Positions 25,700 to 40,041 of a stretch of DNA of 64,000 nt are shown here, one piece after another; position 1 is the first letter of the stretch, and each line of letters opens with the position of its first letter. The stretch is from Rhizobiaceae bacterium. GTDB taxonomy: Bacteria > Pseudomonadota > Alphaproteobacteria > Rhizobiales > Rhizobiaceae. The stretch covers positions 60,371 through 124,370 of the forward strand of contig JACVCH010000010.1 in the NCBI GenBank assembly GCA_016742175.1, given 5' to 3'. The translations under genes and the position numbers were made by a program. The notes under the pieces were generated by a model, which had not been told where the DNA came from, did not search any database, and saw only the letters and a program-made list of their open reading frames with translations.

Positions 25700-26448
25700 C
25701 GATCCGTCCTTCCAACGGCCTGAAAGGCGCCCGACTGGAGAACGAGCGTCAGGCCCGCTCCGAGGTCGAAGGCCCTGTTGCAGGCGAGCGCCGCCTCGGC
25801 TGCGGCTTCGAGCGGATGACCATCCACGAGCGCCTGCATGAAGACACGCTGGTCATCAACGATAGTGGCTAAAGTCACCGAATAGGCTGGTCGCGTCACC
25901 AGAACGGTTTGCGCCACCGACGCATCGATGCGGCTCGCGCCTACCTGCTCGCGATTGGCGCGGAACAGGTCGGCTATGGCGAAGCGCGACATGACGATGC
26001 GCGCCGCCGGATGCGCGATCAGGCGGCACAAGGGCAGTTGCGCGACCGGCATAGACGCCAACGCCTCTCCGTCCAGCGGTTCCGCATCTGCCGCGTGCCA
26101 GGCGTCGAGCCAGCTTTTCTCGAGCGATGCGAGATCGGCCAGATACGGCATCTTCCCTGCCGGTTCGAAGGCTTCGACGAAGGCGGGAAAACCGGCGCCA
26201 TACCGAAAGAGCAGCGGCGAATCCGGCGGATGGTCGACGATGAAGGCATATGCTATCGCGTCGAAGAAGCGGTCGCCGACAATGCGGCGCGTCGCCGGGA
26301 AGATTTCGCCCAGCGCCTTGATCAGGCTCGATGCGACATTGTTGCGGTAGACGGAAAAGCGCCCGGCATCATCGCGCCGAAAGGCAGAATGCAGGCCGGG
26401 CGGTGCGGGGCGATCGGGATCGAGAAGCGCGGGCGCGAAATCATCCAT
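25696..26448 (-). CDS. bufC: BufC: DUF2063 family RiPP modification partner
   Basis: A 250-residue protein of the DUF2063 (HvfC/GigB) family, the partner that presents the precursor to the DUF692 enzyme. The N-terminal helical part contains [20 protein letters not shown] and [17 protein letters not shown] residues ([20 protein letters not shown]), both characteristic. The C-terminal part is a beta-rich DUF2063-associated domain. The start overlaps the end of the DUF692 gene by 8 bases. The ATG at 26448 is preferred to one 10 codons upstream because the extension has no family match. Confidence 0.88.
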   Translation of the reverse strand: MDDFAPALLDPDRPAPPGLHSAFRRDDAGRFSVYRNNVASSLIKALGEIFPATRRIVGDRFFDAIAYAFIVDHPPDSPLLFRYGAGFPAFVEAFEPAGKMPYLADLASLEKSWLDAWHAADAEPLDGEALASMPVAQLPLCRLIAHPAARIVMSRFAIADLFRANREQVGASRIDASVAQTVLVTRPAYSVTLATIVDDQRVFMQALVDGHPLEAAAEAALACNRAFDLGAGLTLVLQSGAFQAVGRTDR

Positions 26449-27352
26449 GGCGATGGCCCAGCATCCTGTTCGGCGCATGGCGCGCGAGAATGGCGCCCGC
26501 AGCCAGCGCTTCGCGCTTGAGGATCGGCCAGGCAGGGATGGCGGAATCCCATTCCACCAGTGTCGCCACCGGTCCGGTCCGAGCGATCACGCGTTCGTAG
26601 AGCGCCCAGACCGGATCGGCGACCGGCCCGTCATGGCTGTCGATGAGGAGGCGTCGGCCGTCCGCATCCTCGTCCTCGGCATGGCCTGCAAGGTGAATCT
26701 CGCCGACATGTTGAAGTGGGAAGGACGTCAGATAGCTCCAGGCGTCCGTGCCGTGATTGGTGGCGGAGACGAAGACGTTGTTGACGTCGAGCAGCAGGCC
26801 GCAGCCCGTGCGCCTCACGATCTCGCACAGGAAATCCTGCTCGGCGAAGGTCGATTTTGCGAACAGCAGATAGGTGGCAGGGTTCTCGAGCAGGATCGGC
26901 CGGCCGATCGTCTCCTGCATCTCGTCGACGTGGTCGGCAACGCGGGCGAGCGTCGCCTCGGTATAGGGCAGGGGTAGGAGGTCATTGTAGAAGACGTCGT
27001 CATGCGTCGACCAGGCCAGATGCTCGGAGACAAGCGCGGGCTCGTAGCGGTCGACCAGAGCCTTGAAGCGTTTCAGGTGGTCCTGCGACAGCGGCGCCTC
27101 GCCGCCGATCGACATGCACACGCCATGAAGCGAAACCGGATAGCGCGCGCGAAGCCGTTCCAGAAGCCGGTGCGGCAGCCCGCCTTCGCCCATGTAGTTC
27201 TCGGCATGAATTTCGAAGAAGCCGTCGATCGTCGCGTCGGCCTCGATCTCGCGAAAGTGCTCCGGCTTGAAGCTGGTGCCGGCCAGCCCCGCCGCGTCGA
27301 AGGCCGGAAAGCGCTGCTCCCGGCGGTGAAGATCGGTGACATTGACGTTCAT
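26441..27352 (-). CDS. bufB: BufB: multinuclear non-haem iron oxidase (DUF692/MNIO)
   Basis: A 303-residue TIM-barrel enzyme of the MNIO family, which uses an iron cluster to oxidise peptide side chains. Likely metal ligands are in [51 protein letters not shown] and DSHDG. Relatives include MbnB (methanobactin) and BufB, which converts Cys of the bufferin precursor to thiooxazoles. It is 42 bases downstream of the precursor gene and overlaps bufC. Iron dependence and product are inferred from the family. Confidence 0.92.
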   Translation of the reverse strand: MNVNVTDLHRREQRFPAFDAAGLAGTSFKPEHFREIEADATIDGFFEIHAENYMGEGGLPHRLLERLRARYPVSLHGVCMSIGGEAPLSQDHLKRFKALVDRYEPALVSEHLAWSTHDDVFYNDLLPLPYTEATLARVADHVDEMQETIGRPILLENPATYLLFAKSTFAEQDFLCEIVRRTGCGLLLDVNNVFVSATNHGTDAWSYLTSFPLQHVGEIHLAGHAEDEDADGRRLLIDSHDGPVADPVWALYERVIARTGPVATLVEWDSAIPAWPILKREALAAGAILARHAPNRMLGHRHG

Positions 27353-27394
27353 GTCCGTCGTCCTTCCGGCCTTGTCTTTCAGCGGATCGCTCGA

Positions 27395-27706
27395 TCAGCC
27401 GGCGTCGGGCAGATCGCGATCGAGCGCTTCGAGCGAACCCATGCGCTGTTCGGGCAGTTCGATGGTCGCGCAAGTGCCCTTTTCGACATAGGTCCAGGCA
27501 TTGCCCTGATAGTCGACCTTGGAGGTGCCCGCGCAGGTCGTGCCGGGACCGGCCGCGCAGTCGTTCGCGCCGGCCAGCGAAACGCCGTAGCAGCGCTCCT
27601 TTTCCTGGGCGACGGCGTTACCCGGCGCGATGAGGCTGCTCGCGGTCACGGCGGAGGCGACTGCGGCGGCCAGATAGGCGGCGCTGAAAGCGTTACGTGT
27701 GGACAT
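27395..27706 (-). CDS. bufA: BufA: DUF2282 bufferin precursor peptide
   Basis: A 103-residue precursor with an N-terminal Sec signal ([20 protein letters not shown], cleavage after about residue 33, NAVA/QE). The mature part holds four Cys at 39, 50, 58 and 79 in [26 protein letters not shown] and [10 protein letters not shown], matching the DUF2282 pattern. In known bufferins such Cys are partly converted to 5-thiooxazoles and bind copper, giving metal tolerance. AAGGGAG about 9 bases upstream of the ATG supports the start. It is the first gene of bufA-bufB-bufC-doxX. Confidence 0.9.
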   Translation of the reverse strand: MSTRNAFSAAYLAAAVASAVTASSLIAPGNAVAQEKERCYGVSLAGANDCAAGPGTTCAGTSKVDYQGNAWTYVEKGTCATIELPEQRMGSLEALDRDLPDAG

Positions 27707-27799
27707 TGGATGATGCTCCCTTGGATGTTCGTCCGGCCTTGTCACCGGCCAGGACAACATGGCGACGCGCCGCATCACTGGGAAATCAACGAGCAGGCA

Positions 27800-27829
27800 T
27801 GAAAAATGCCGGCATTCTCACGCCGGCAT
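27800..27829 (-). terminator. Terminator of the threonine aldolase gene
   Basis: On the minus strand ATGCCGGC and GCCGGCAT (27806-27829) make a perfect 8-base stem with an 8-base loop, followed by TTTTTC. It lies 48 bases past the aldolase stop and separates that gene from the bufferin promoter region (27707-27800). Confidence 0.8.
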
Positions 27830-27876
27830 CCGTTAGCCCCCGCAGCAAGATCACGTAACGCTGAATTAGCGCGTGA

Positions 27877-28920
27877 TTATGCAATAAGCTTGCCGATCCC
27901 GTCGACATCCGCCTCGGTGGCGGCGAAGCTCGTCACGAAGCGGCAGAGTGTTTCGTCCGGTCCGACATCGAGCCCGGCCGGCGTTGGCCAGGCGTAGAAG
28001 ACGGCGCCCTTGTCCTTCAACTCGTCGACCAGCCCCTTGCCGAGAATCGGGAACACCTCGTTCGCCTGCGGCGCCCAGCCGAGCCGGGCATTGGGCGAGG
28101 TGGTGAAGTGGCCGGCGAGCCGCGTCGCCATCGCGTTGGAATGCCGGGCGGTCTTCAGCCACAAATCGTCGGCGAAGTAAGCCTCGAACTGCGCGGCGAT
28201 GAAGCGCGACTTGGAAAAGAGCTGCGCCGCGCGCTTGCGCACGAAGGGAAAGTCCTTTGCCTCGTCGGGATTGAAGAAGACCACCGCCTCCGCGCACCAG
28301 CAGCCATTCTTGGTGCCGCCGAAGGAAAGAACGTCGACGCCGCGCTTCCAGGTCATCTCTGCCGCCGACACGTCGAGCGAGACGAGCGCATTGGCAAAGC
28401 GTGCGCCGTCCATGTGGAGCGGAATGCCGTGCTCCTTGGCAAGACCGGACATCGCGTCGATCTGCGCCAGCGAATAGACCGTGCCGACCTCCGTCGCCTG
28501 CGTGATCGTCACCGCCGCGGGGCGTCCGCCATGGACGAAGGCGGGCGGAAAGCGTTCGATGGCGGCCTTCAGCCTGTCGGTCTCCATCCGGCCGAGCGGG
28601 CCATCGACGGCATGGAGCCGCGAGCCGCCCATGAAATATTCCGGCGCGCCGCATTCGTCGGCGATCACATGCGCCTCGCGGTGGCAGAACGAGACGCCGC
28701 CGGCGCGGTCATAGGCCGTCAGCGCCAGCGAATTGGCCGCCGTGCCCGTGCCGACGAAGAACACCGCGACGTCGCGCTCGAAGATTTCGCAGAAGCGCTC
28801 TTCGACAGCCTTGTCGATGTCGCTCGCGCCGTAGGCCGGCGCGAAGCCGGCGGAGCGGGTGACGAGGTTGCGGGCGATGTCGGGGTGGGCGCCGGCCCAG
28901 TTGTCGGATGCGAAATACAT
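27877..28920 (-). CDS. ltaE: Low-specificity L-threonine aldolase
   Basis: A 347-residue PLP enzyme that cleaves L-threonine (and allo-threonine) to glycine and acetaldehyde. It starts MYFASDNWAGAHPD, as the family does, which favours the ATG at 28920 over one four codons upstream. Other landmarks are FVGTGTAANSLAL (phosphate binding), LHMDGARFANALV (Asp at the pyridine N) and LSFGGTKNGCWCAEA, whose Lys binds PLP. A clear terminator follows. Confidence 0.88.
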   Translation of the reverse strand: MYFASDNWAGAHPDIARNLVTRSAGFAPAYGASDIDKAVEERFCEIFERDVAVFFVGTGTAANSLALTAYDRAGGVSFCHREAHVIADECGAPEYFMGGSRLHAVDGPLGRMETDRLKAAIERFPPAFVHGGRPAAVTITQATEVGTVYSLAQIDAMSGLAKEHGIPLHMDGARFANALVSLDVSAAEMTWKRGVDVLSFGGTKNGCWCAEAVVFFNPDEAKDFPFVRKRAAQLFSKSRFIAAQFEAYFADDLWLKTARHSNAMATRLAGHFTTSPNARLGWAPQANEVFPILGKGLVDELKDKGAVFYAWPTPAGLDVGPDETLCRFVTSFAATEADVDGIGKLIA

Positions 28921-29376
28921 GAAGCGTGCCATTCCCTTGGAGAGTCGGCTCCAGAAATCAGGTCGGCGCGAAAGTGGCAAGAGCCGGGCCTCCCACATAT
29001 GCCGGCCGATTTTGAAGATTGCGGCGCTGCCCCGAGTGGCGAAACAATCTTTCGCCAAACGCCTCAATTTTTTGCACTTGCATCTTGTGCGGGCTTTTGA
29101 TTTCTGTCATACGGAATTTAGGACAGCATTGCTGTCTTATTTGCGGTTTGCCGATCCCGTGCCGTGCGGATTAAGATCGCCGTGCGTTTTCGGATGTCGG
29201 CACCGCCGCTCGGCACGATGTACCGGCCATGCGCCGACCGGTCGGCAGACAGCCGTTTCGCTGGTCGGTGATGAGCCCTTCGACAGATTTGCCGCGACTG
29301 CACATTGGGTCTGCCGGACGGCGGGCCCGGAGGACGAGACGACCGCCCGGATTTCGGGCTCGACGGAGAGACGACC
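28921..29376. promoter_or_regulatory. Divergent region upstream of gltBD
   Basis: A 456-base gap between the aldolase gene (leftward) and gltB (rightward), with no gene supported. It contains GACAGCA-T-TGCTGTC at 29122-29136, a perfect 15-base palindrome about 240 bases before gltB, and an AT-rich run just before it (29066-29115). This is a reasonable operator and promoter zone for gltBD; the regulator is unknown. Bases after 29160 look like ordinary GC-rich leader. Confidence 0.45.
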
Positions 29377-34089
<4,713 letters not shown>

Positions 34090-34154
34090 GCCGTCTGCCT
34101 CCACCCTTGATCGCATTTCGGAGCCCTGCGGCTCGCAGACGATTGGACTGAACT

Positions 34155-35612
34155 ATGGGCAAGGTAACAGGCTTTCTCGAGATCGACCGGCAGGTTCACA
34201 AGTACCAGCCGGCGTCGGACCGCATCCGTCATTTCCGGGAGTTCACGCTTCCGATGTCGGAGCCGGAGGTCGAGAAACAGGCCGCGCGCTGCATGGATTG
34301 CGGCATCCCGTTCTGTCACGGGCCGACGGGCTGCCCCGTCCACAACCAGATCCCCGACTGGAACGACCTCGTCTATCAGAAGGACTGGGAAGGGGCGATC
34401 CGCAACCTGCACTCGACCAACAACTTCCCCGAATGGACCGGCCGCATCTGCCCCGCGCCTTGCGAGGAAGCCTGCACGCTGAACCTCGAGGACATCCCGG
34501 TCGCCATCAAGACGGTCGAGCAGGCGATCGCCGACAAGGCCTATGAGAAGGGCCTGATCCGCTCGCAGCCGTCCGCCACCAAGACCGGCAAGCGCGTCGC
34601 GATCATCGGCTCCGGTCCGGCCGGCATGGCCGCGGCGCAGCAGCTTGGCCGCGTCGGCCACGACGTCCACGTCTTCGAGCGGGAGTCGAAGCCCGGCGGG
34701 CTGATGCGCTATGGCATTCCGGACTTCAAGATCGAGAAGAAGTATATCGACGCGCGCGTCGAGCAGATGAAGGGCGAAGGCGTCACCTTCCATTGCGGCA
34801 TCGACATCGGCACCGACAGGACGATGGACGATCTCACTGCCGAGTTCGACGCGGTGCTTTATTGCGGCGGCTCTGAAAACCCGCGCCCGGCCGGCATTCC
34901 CGGCCGCGAGTTCCACGGCGTCCATGACGCGATGCCCTATCTCGTCCAGCAGAACCGGCGCGTCGGCGGCGAGGACATCCAGTCGCGCGCATGGGCCGCC
35001 GCGCCGATTCTCGCCGGCGGCAAGCATGTCGTCGTCGTCGGCGGCGGCGACACGGCGTCGGACTGCGTCGGCACCTCGTTCCGCCAGGGCGCGGTGCGCG
35101 TCACCCAGCTCGACATCCGCCCGCAGCCGCCCGAAAAGGAAGACAAGCTCACCGTCTGGCCCTACTGGGCGACGAAGATGCGCACCTCGTCCTCCCAGGC
35201 CGAGGGCGCCGACCGCGAGTTCCAGGTCGCCACGCTCGAATTCGTCGGCGACGAGGACGGCGTTCTTACCGGCGTCAAGTGCTGCGAAGTCGACGAGAAG
35301 CGCAAGCCGATCGCCGGCACCGAATTCATCATCAAGGCCGACCTCGCCTTCATCGCCATCGGCTTCGCCGGTCCGCTCGTCGGCGGCCTGACCGACCAGC
35401 TCGGCGAGCGTCTCGGCACCGTCACCGACAAGCGCGGCTCGCGCAACGTCACCGCCGACGACCGCGACTACAAGAGCAACATCGACAAGCTCTACATCGC
35501 CGGCGACGTGCGCCGCGGCCAGTCGCTCGTCGTCTGGGCGATCCGCGAGGGCCGCCAGGCCGCGCACGCGATCGACAGGGATCTGATGGGGACCACGGTC
35601 CTGCCGCGGTAG
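34155..35612 (+). CDS. gltD: Glutamate synthase [NADPH] small subunit
   Basis: A 485-residue flavoprotein that takes electrons from NADPH and passes them through iron-sulphur clusters to GltB. Cys clusters occur in [20 protein letters not shown] and [12 protein letters not shown]. The FAD site is [17 protein letters not shown] and the NADPH site [15 protein letters not shown]. It directly follows gltB; its stop abuts the stop of the convergent phosphatase gene. Confidence 0.96.
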   Translation: MGKVTGFLEIDRQVHKYQPASDRIRHFREFTLPMSEPEVEKQAARCMDCGIPFCHGPTGCPVHNQIPDWNDLVYQKDWEGAIRNLHSTNNFPEWTGRICPAPCEEACTLNLEDIPVAIKTVEQAIADKAYEKGLIRSQPSATKTGKRVAIIGSGPAGMAAAQQLGRVGHDVHVFERESKPGGLMRYGIPDFKIEKKYIDARVEQMKGEGVTFHCGIDIGTDRTMDDLTAEFDAVLYCGGSENPRPAGIPGREFHGVHDAMPYLVQQNRRVGGEDIQSRAWAAAPILAGGKHVVVVGGGDTASDCVGTSFRQGAVRVTQLDIRPQPPEKEDKLTVWPYWATKMRTSSSQAEGADREFQVATLEFVGDEDGVLTGVKCCEVDEKRKPIAGTEFIIKADLAFIAIGFAGPLVGGLTDQLGERLGTVTDKRGSRNVTADDRDYKSNIDKLYIAGDVRRGQSLVVWAIREGRQAAHAIDRDLMGTTVLPR

Positions 35613-36386
35613 TCAGCGGTTCAGCATCTCCAGCGCCGCCGCATGCAGTTGCGGCGTCGCCGCGGCCACCACGAACCCGCCGGTCTCCGCCGGCCCGCCG
35701 GTGCGCGACGTGATGACGCCGCCCGCCGCCTCGATGATCGGGATCAGCGCGACGATGTCGTAGGCCTGCAGGCCCGTCTCGACTACGAGGTCGACCTGGC
35801 CGGCCGCCAGCATGCAGTATGCGTAGCAATCGGTGCCGTAGCGGGCGAGCTGCACCGCCATTTCGAGCTGGTCGTAGCTGGTGCGCGCGTCGTCGAGGAA
35901 CAGCGACGGCGTCGTGGTGCAGAGCGTCGCGTGGCGCAGGTCGGTCGTTGCCCTTACCCGAAGATCGCGCGGCCCGCCCGGTCCCTCGTACCGCGCCTTG
36001 CCGCCGGTCGCATAAAACAGCTCGCCCGTGAATGGCTGGCTCATCATGCCGGCGACGGCATCGCCGTCCTCCAGGAGCCCCACCAGCGTGCCCCAGAGCG
36101 GCAGGCCGGAGATGAAGGCGCGGGTGCCGTCGATCGGGTCGATCACCCAGCAATGGCGGTTCGGCAGGTTGTGCGGGCCGAATTCCTCGCCGAGGATTCC
36201 GTGGTCCGGAAAATCCGCCTCGATCCGCCGCCGGATCGCGCGCTCGGCCTCGCGGTCAGCCTCCGTCACGGGGTCGAACCCGCCTTCCAGCTTGTTCGCC
36301 ACGTCGTTCGTCCGGCGAAAGCGCGGCAGCGTTTCGTTGGCGGCTTCCACAGCCAGGCTGCGCAGAAATTCGGGGGTCACGTCCAT
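35613..36386 (-). CDS. hisN: Inositol monophosphatase family phosphatase, probably histidinol-phosphatase HisN
   Basis: A 257-residue Mg-dependent phosphatase. Metal-site motifs are [29 protein letters not shown] and the C-terminal [16 protein letters not shown]. The HisN type catalyses the last phosphate removal in histidine synthesis in many Alphaproteobacteria, and the spacing and [15 protein letters not shown] stretch fit that group best. Another inositol-phosphatase-like substrate is not excluded. The ATG at 36386 gives the family's usual N-terminus; its upstream region also carries the divergent sRNA promoter. Confidence 0.82.
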   Translation of the reverse strand: MDVTPEFLRSLAVEAANETLPRFRRTNDVANKLEGGFDPVTEADREAERAIRRRIEADFPDHGILGEEFGPHNLPNRHCWVIDPIDGTRAFISGLPLWGTLVGLLEDGDAVAGMMSQPFTGELFYATGGKARYEGPGGPRDLRVRATTDLRHATLCTTTPSLFLDDARTSYDQLEMAVQLARYGTDCYAYCMLAAGQVDLVVETGLQAYDIVALIPIIEAAGGVITSRTGGPAETGGFVVAAATPQLHAAALEMLNR

Positions 36387-36435
36387 CAAGGGGCTCCGCT
36401 GGATGTCGCCCGCGCAAGTGGCATTTTCGCGCTCG

Positions 36436-36463
36436 CTTGACAATTGTGCGCTGCAGCATAATC
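36436..36463 (+). promoter_or_regulatory. Sigma-70-type promoter of the small RNA
   Basis: CTTGAC (36436-36441) and ATAATC (36458-36463) are separated by 16 bases, matching the alphaproteobacterial housekeeping pattern. Transcription should begin near 36468-36470. Confidence 0.65.
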
Positions 36464-36467
36464 TGGA

Positions 36468-36548
36468 GGTCGACGGGTTCGCCCGTCAATGCCCTTCTTG
36501 GGCGTTTCCTCCCTAGACTTCGACCGCCCGCAAGGGCGGTCTTTTTTT
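36468..36548 (+). ncRNA. Trans-acting sRNA, alpha-r14-like (anti-Shine-Dalgarno)
   Basis: About 80 nt with three hairpins and no reading frame. GACGGG-TTCG-CCCGTC (36472-36487) is followed by GCCC-TTCTT-GGGC (36491-36503), then an unpaired TTTCCTCCC (36505-36513) able to pair with ribosome binding sites, and finally the terminator GACCGCCC-GCAA-GGGCGGTC with seven T (36522-36548). A promoter is visible upstream. The layout and CCTCCC loop resemble the rhizobial alpha-r14/NfeR1 group, which repress translation of transporter mRNAs; the family assignment is from memory of its features. Confidence 0.72.
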
Positions 36549-36550
36549 GC

Positions 36551-37438
36551 CTATTCGGCCGCGATGGGCAGTTCGCCGGGCGGGGCGAAGTGGTCGATCA
36601 GGCAGGCGGCGAGTTCATTGAGGTCGCGGCGAATCTGGTCGTAGCCGCCATTCGGCACCAGCTTCTCCTCGTCCATGTAGAGGCTGCGGTTGATCTCGAC
36701 CTGCAGCGCGTGGATGCCACGCGCGGGCCGGCCGTAATGCTCGGTGATGAATCCGCCGGCATAGGGCTTGTTGTGCGCCACCATATAGCCTCGGCTCGCC
36801 AGATGGCCGATCGCGGCTTCCGAAAGATCCGAGCGGCACGACATGCCGAAACGGTCGCCGATGATGAAATCGGGCCGGATGCGCGTTTCGGGCAGGCGGA
36901 TCGTCGCCGGCATCGAATGGCAGTCGATCAGGACGGCGATGCCGAACGTCTTGTGCGTCGCGCCGATCAGGCCCCGCAGCCGGTCGTGATAGGGCTTGTA
37001 GATACCTTCGATGCGGCCGACCGCCTCTTCGAGCGGCAGCTTGGCCGCATAGATCTCCTGCCCTTCGCCGACGAGGCGCGGGATGGTGCCGAGGCCGCCT
37101 GCGACACGCGCCGAGCGCGTGTTGGCGTAGGGCGGCAGGGGCGTTGCGAACATGCGCGGGTCGAGTTCCCAGGGCTCGCGGTTCACGTCGAGATAGGCGC
37201 GCGGGAAGTGCGCCTTCAGGAACGGCGCGCCAAGGTCGGTGACGCCGGAAAACAGATCGTCGACGTAGCAGTCCTCGGACCTGCGGATCGCATGCGGGTC
37301 GAGCCGGGCCATGTCGAGAAAGCGCTGCGGATAGACGGCCCCGCTATGCGGCGAGTTGAAGACGAAGGGCACCGTCTGCCGCTGCGGCCGCGCGACCTCG
37401 AAGGGCGCACGATGGGAGAAATCCGGATGCTCGTTCAT
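36551..37438 (-). CDS. N-formylglutamate amidohydrolase family protein
   Basis: A 295-residue hydrolase of the N-formylglutamate deformylase family, known from histidine (hut) breakdown. Likely metal residues are in FVFNSPHSGAVYP, RSEDCYVDDLF and VLIDCHSMPAT, with HALQVEINRSLYMDE further on. AAAAGG lies shortly before the ATG at 37438. It is divergent from cpdR with 189 bases between; this neighbourhood recurs in Rhizobiales. Other hut genes are not in the window, so the substrate is unconfirmed. Confidence 0.88.
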   Translation of the reverse strand: MNEHPDFSHRAPFEVARPQRQTVPFVFNSPHSGAVYPQRFLDMARLDPHAIRRSEDCYVDDLFSGVTDLGAPFLKAHFPRAYLDVNREPWELDPRMFATPLPPYANTRSARVAGGLGTIPRLVGEGQEIYAAKLPLEEAVGRIEGIYKPYHDRLRGLIGATHKTFGIAVLIDCHSMPATIRLPETRIRPDFIIGDRFGMSCRSDLSEAAIGHLASRGYMVAHNKPYAGGFITEHYGRPARGIHALQVEINRSLYMDEEKLVPNGGYDQIRRDLNELAACLIDHFAPPGELPIAAE

Positions 37439-37627
37439 TGACGCCTTTTCGCGCTCGCACGCCCTTCCATCTTCCTGATGTGCCACCGCGCCTCGCTCCT
37501 GTCCAGCCATCGCTCTTTTGCGCGCAAACGCGCCATTCACTTGATGTTTACCATGTCGAAGGCATATACGATTGAGAGGGCGAATCGGCTTTTGTGCCGG
37601 TTCGAAAACAGGGTTCCGGACGCACAG

Positions 37628-37990
37628 ATGGCAAGAATTCTTCTCGCGGAAGACGATGAGGACATGCGTCGTTTTCTCGTCAAGGCGCTGGAGCGCGCCG
37701 GCTACGACGTGATCGACTACGACAATGGCGCGAGCGCCTATGAGCGGCTGCGCGAGGAGCCGTTCTCGCTGCTCCTGACCGACATCGTCATGCCCGAAAT
37801 GGACGGCATCGAGCTTGCGCGCCGCGCGACCGAGATCGATCCGGACCTGAAGGTGATGTTCATCACCGGCTTCGCCGCCGTCGCGCTCAACCCCGATTCC
37901 AAGGCCCCGAAGGACGCCAAGGTCCTGTCCAAGCCCTTCCACCTGCGCGATCTCGTCAACGAGGTCGAGAAGATGCTGCAGGCCGCCTGA
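37628..37990 (+). CDS. cpdR: Cell-cycle response regulator CpdR
   Basis: A 120-residue single receiver domain with no output domain. It controls ClpXP-dependent proteolysis at the cell pole; the unphosphorylated form promotes degradation of cell-cycle proteins. Acidic residues AEDDEDM, the phosphoacceptor Asp in LLLTDIVMPEMDG (about residue 51), the Thr of MFITGFAAVALNPDS and the Lys of VLSKPFHLRDLV are intact. Near-identity of the C-terminal half to known CpdR proteins makes the call firm. The ATG at 37628 gives the standard start MARILLAEDD. Confidence 0.95.
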   Translation: MARILLAEDDEDMRRFLVKALERAGYDVIDYDNGASAYERLREEPFSLLLTDIVMPEMDGIELARRATEIDPDLKVMFITGFAAVALNPDSKAPKDAKVLSKPFHLRDLVNEVEKMLQAA

Positions 37991-38085
37991 CCGCCTCGCG
38001 CAGCGTCAGGCGCGGGCGCCGTATTTTGCCGGCCGAAACCTATTGACGATGGGCGGGCATCTATGGTGTATGCGCCTCGTCGGAT

Positions 38086-38160
<75 letters not shown>

Positions 38161-38185
38161 TCCGAACTCCCTGATTTCCAAGACA

Positions 38186-39097
38186 CTAGCGCGCCGGCGT
38201 GATCGGGCGGTTGAACGCCTGCTGGAAATAGGTACGCAGGGCGCGCATCGGGTCGGAAAAGGTCGCGTCGCGGTGCCAGGCGAGGCCGACATTCATCGGC
38301 GGCATCGGGTCGGAGAGCACCATCGTCTCGAGCCGCTCGCCTTCTAGCGACCAGGGCCGGTAGACCATGTCGGAGAGGATCGCGACGCCTTCTCCGCCGG
38401 CCACCATCGAGCGCACCGCCTCGACCGATGACGTCCGCAGCGTCACGCGCGGGCGATAGAGCGACTGGCTCCAGTATTTCATCGCCGTCTGCGCCGCCTC
38501 GTCCACTGTCAGCATGATGTAGGCCTCCTCCGCCACCTCCTTCAGGCCGACATCGGCGCGCGACAGGAAGCGATGGCGCGAGGAGAGCCAGAGGCGACGC
38601 GGCGAGCTCATCATCGTCTCGGTCGCGATCGACGGGTTGGTGATGTTCGAGGTCAGCGCGAGCGCGATATCGTAACGCCGGTCGGTCAGCCCCTCCTCGA
38701 TCGCCTCGCGGTTGAGCTCGAAGAGATGGATGTCGAGCCCCGGATAGGAGCGCTTCAGGCGCTGGATGTGGTGGGGCAGGAAATAGCCCATCACCGTATA
38801 GGTCGCCGCCACCGTCAGCTTCCCTTCCACCGCGTTCGAAGGCAGGTTGAGGTTGCTGGCGTCCTGCACCTTGCGCAGAATCTCGTAGGCGTGGAACAGG
38901 AATTCCCGCCCCGCCGCCGTCAAATCCATGCCGAGCGGGGTGCGGTTGAAGAGGTCGAGGCCGACATGGCGCTCGAGGTCGCGGATCGCGGTCGTCACGG
39001 CCGATTGCGAGATCGAGAGTGCGATCGCCGCCTGCGAGATCTGGCCGAGTTCGGCGGTCGCGACGAAATAGCGGATCTGGCGAAGGCTGAACGACAT
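38186..39097 (-). CDS. LysR family transcriptional regulator
   Basis: A 303-residue regulator with an N-terminal winged helix (MSFSLRQIRYFVATAELGQI and ISQAAIALSISQSAVTTAIR) and a two-lobe effector domain from about residue 90. It is divergent from pxpA (153 bases apart), so it most probably activates the pxp-carboxylase operon, and the effector may be the substrate of that pathway. The ATG at 39097 gives the normal LysR start; a longer frame upstream adds no known sequence. Confidence 0.88.
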   Translation of the reverse strand: MSFSLRQIRYFVATAELGQISQAAIALSISQSAVTTAIRDLERHVGLDLFNRTPLGMDLTAAGREFLFHAYEILRKVQDASNLNLPSNAVEGKLTVAATYTVMGYFLPHHIQRLKRSYPGLDIHLFELNREAIEEGLTDRRYDIALALTSNITNPSIATETMMSSPRRLWLSSRHRFLSRADVGLKEVAEEAYIMLTVDEAAQTAMKYWSQSLYRPRVTLRTSSVEAVRSMVAGGEGVAILSDMVYRPWSLEGERLETMVLSDPMPPMNVGLAWHRDATFSDPMRALRTYFQQAFNRPITPAR

Positions 39098-39249
39098 GGC
39101 GCATCCGTTCGGTGAGGCGAGGTATCTGAATAATTGAAGATGACGCTTCGGAAAATAGAAATTCCCAAGCATCGGATCAGGCGATAGCGTTTGGTCGTGG
39201 AACAGCCGCGACAGACCCGGAACGGGCGCGGCAAAACGGGAGAGCCGGA

Positions 39250-40029
39250 ATGGCGCTGTCGGCGGTCGACATCAATTGCGACATGGGCGAGGGCTACGGT
39301 CCCTGGCAGCTTGGCGACACGTCCGACGACGTCCTGATGGGCCTCATCAGTTCGGCCAATATCGCTGCGGGCTTTCATGCAGGCGACCCCAATCTCATCG
39401 ACCGCACGGTGCGGCTCGCCGCCGAGCATGGCGTCGGCGTCGGGGCGCATCCGGGCTATCGCGATCTCCAGGGCTTCGGGCGCCGGCGCATCGACGGCAG
39501 CGCGGCCGAACTCGTCAACGACATCATCTACCAGGTCGGCGCACTGAAGGAATTCGCCAAGCGCCATGGCGTGCGGCTCCAGCACGTCAAGCCGCACGGC
39601 GCGCTTTACATGGAACTCGCCGGCAATGACGAGTTCTCCGACGCGTTCATCGCCTATATGCGCAAGGTCGAGCCCGACACGCCGATCTTCTGCATGGGCA
39701 TGTCGCGCACCTATGAGCTTGCCCGCCAGGCCGGTCATCCCGTCGCGCGCGAATTCTTCGCCGACCGCGACTATGGCGACGATGGCGCGATCGTCTTCAC
39801 CCGCCGCGTCGGCCGGCTCGACCCCGAGGCGATCGCGGCCAAGGTCGTCAAGGCCTGCCGGACCGGCAAGGTGACGACGGTCACCGGCAACGAGGTCGAC
39901 ATCGCCTTCGAGACCGTTTGCTTCCATTCCGACACGCCGGGTTCGGACGACATCGCGCGGACGCTGCGTTCGCGGCTGACCGAGGCCGGCATCAAGATCG
40001 TGCCGCTTTCCCAACTCCTCAACCGATAG
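39250..40029 (+). CDS. pxpA: LamB/YcsF family protein, 5-oxoprolinase subunit A
   Basis: A 259-residue protein of the LamB/YcsF family. PxpA with PxpB and PxpC makes an ATP-dependent lactamase that opens 5-oxoproline to glutamate. Characteristic motifs are INCDMGEGYGPW, SANIAAGFHAGDP, GAHPGYRDLQGFGRR and VKPHGALYMELA. GGGAGAG precedes the ATG. It starts a five-gene unit in which biotin carrier and carboxylase genes stand between pxpA and pxpB, so the substrate may differ from 5-oxoproline. Confidence 0.93.
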   Translation: MALSAVDINCDMGEGYGPWQLGDTSDDVLMGLISSANIAAGFHAGDPNLIDRTVRLAAEHGVGVGAHPGYRDLQGFGRRRIDGSAAELVNDIIYQVGALKEFAKRHGVRLQHVKPHGALYMELAGNDEFSDAFIAYMRKVEPDTPIFCMGMSRTYELARQAGHPVAREFFADRDYGDDGAIVFTRRVGRLDPEAIAAKVVKACRTGKVTTVTGNEVDIAFETVCFHSDTPGSDDIARTLRSRLTEAGIKIVPLSQLLNR

Positions 40030-40041
40030 CAAGGACATTTC

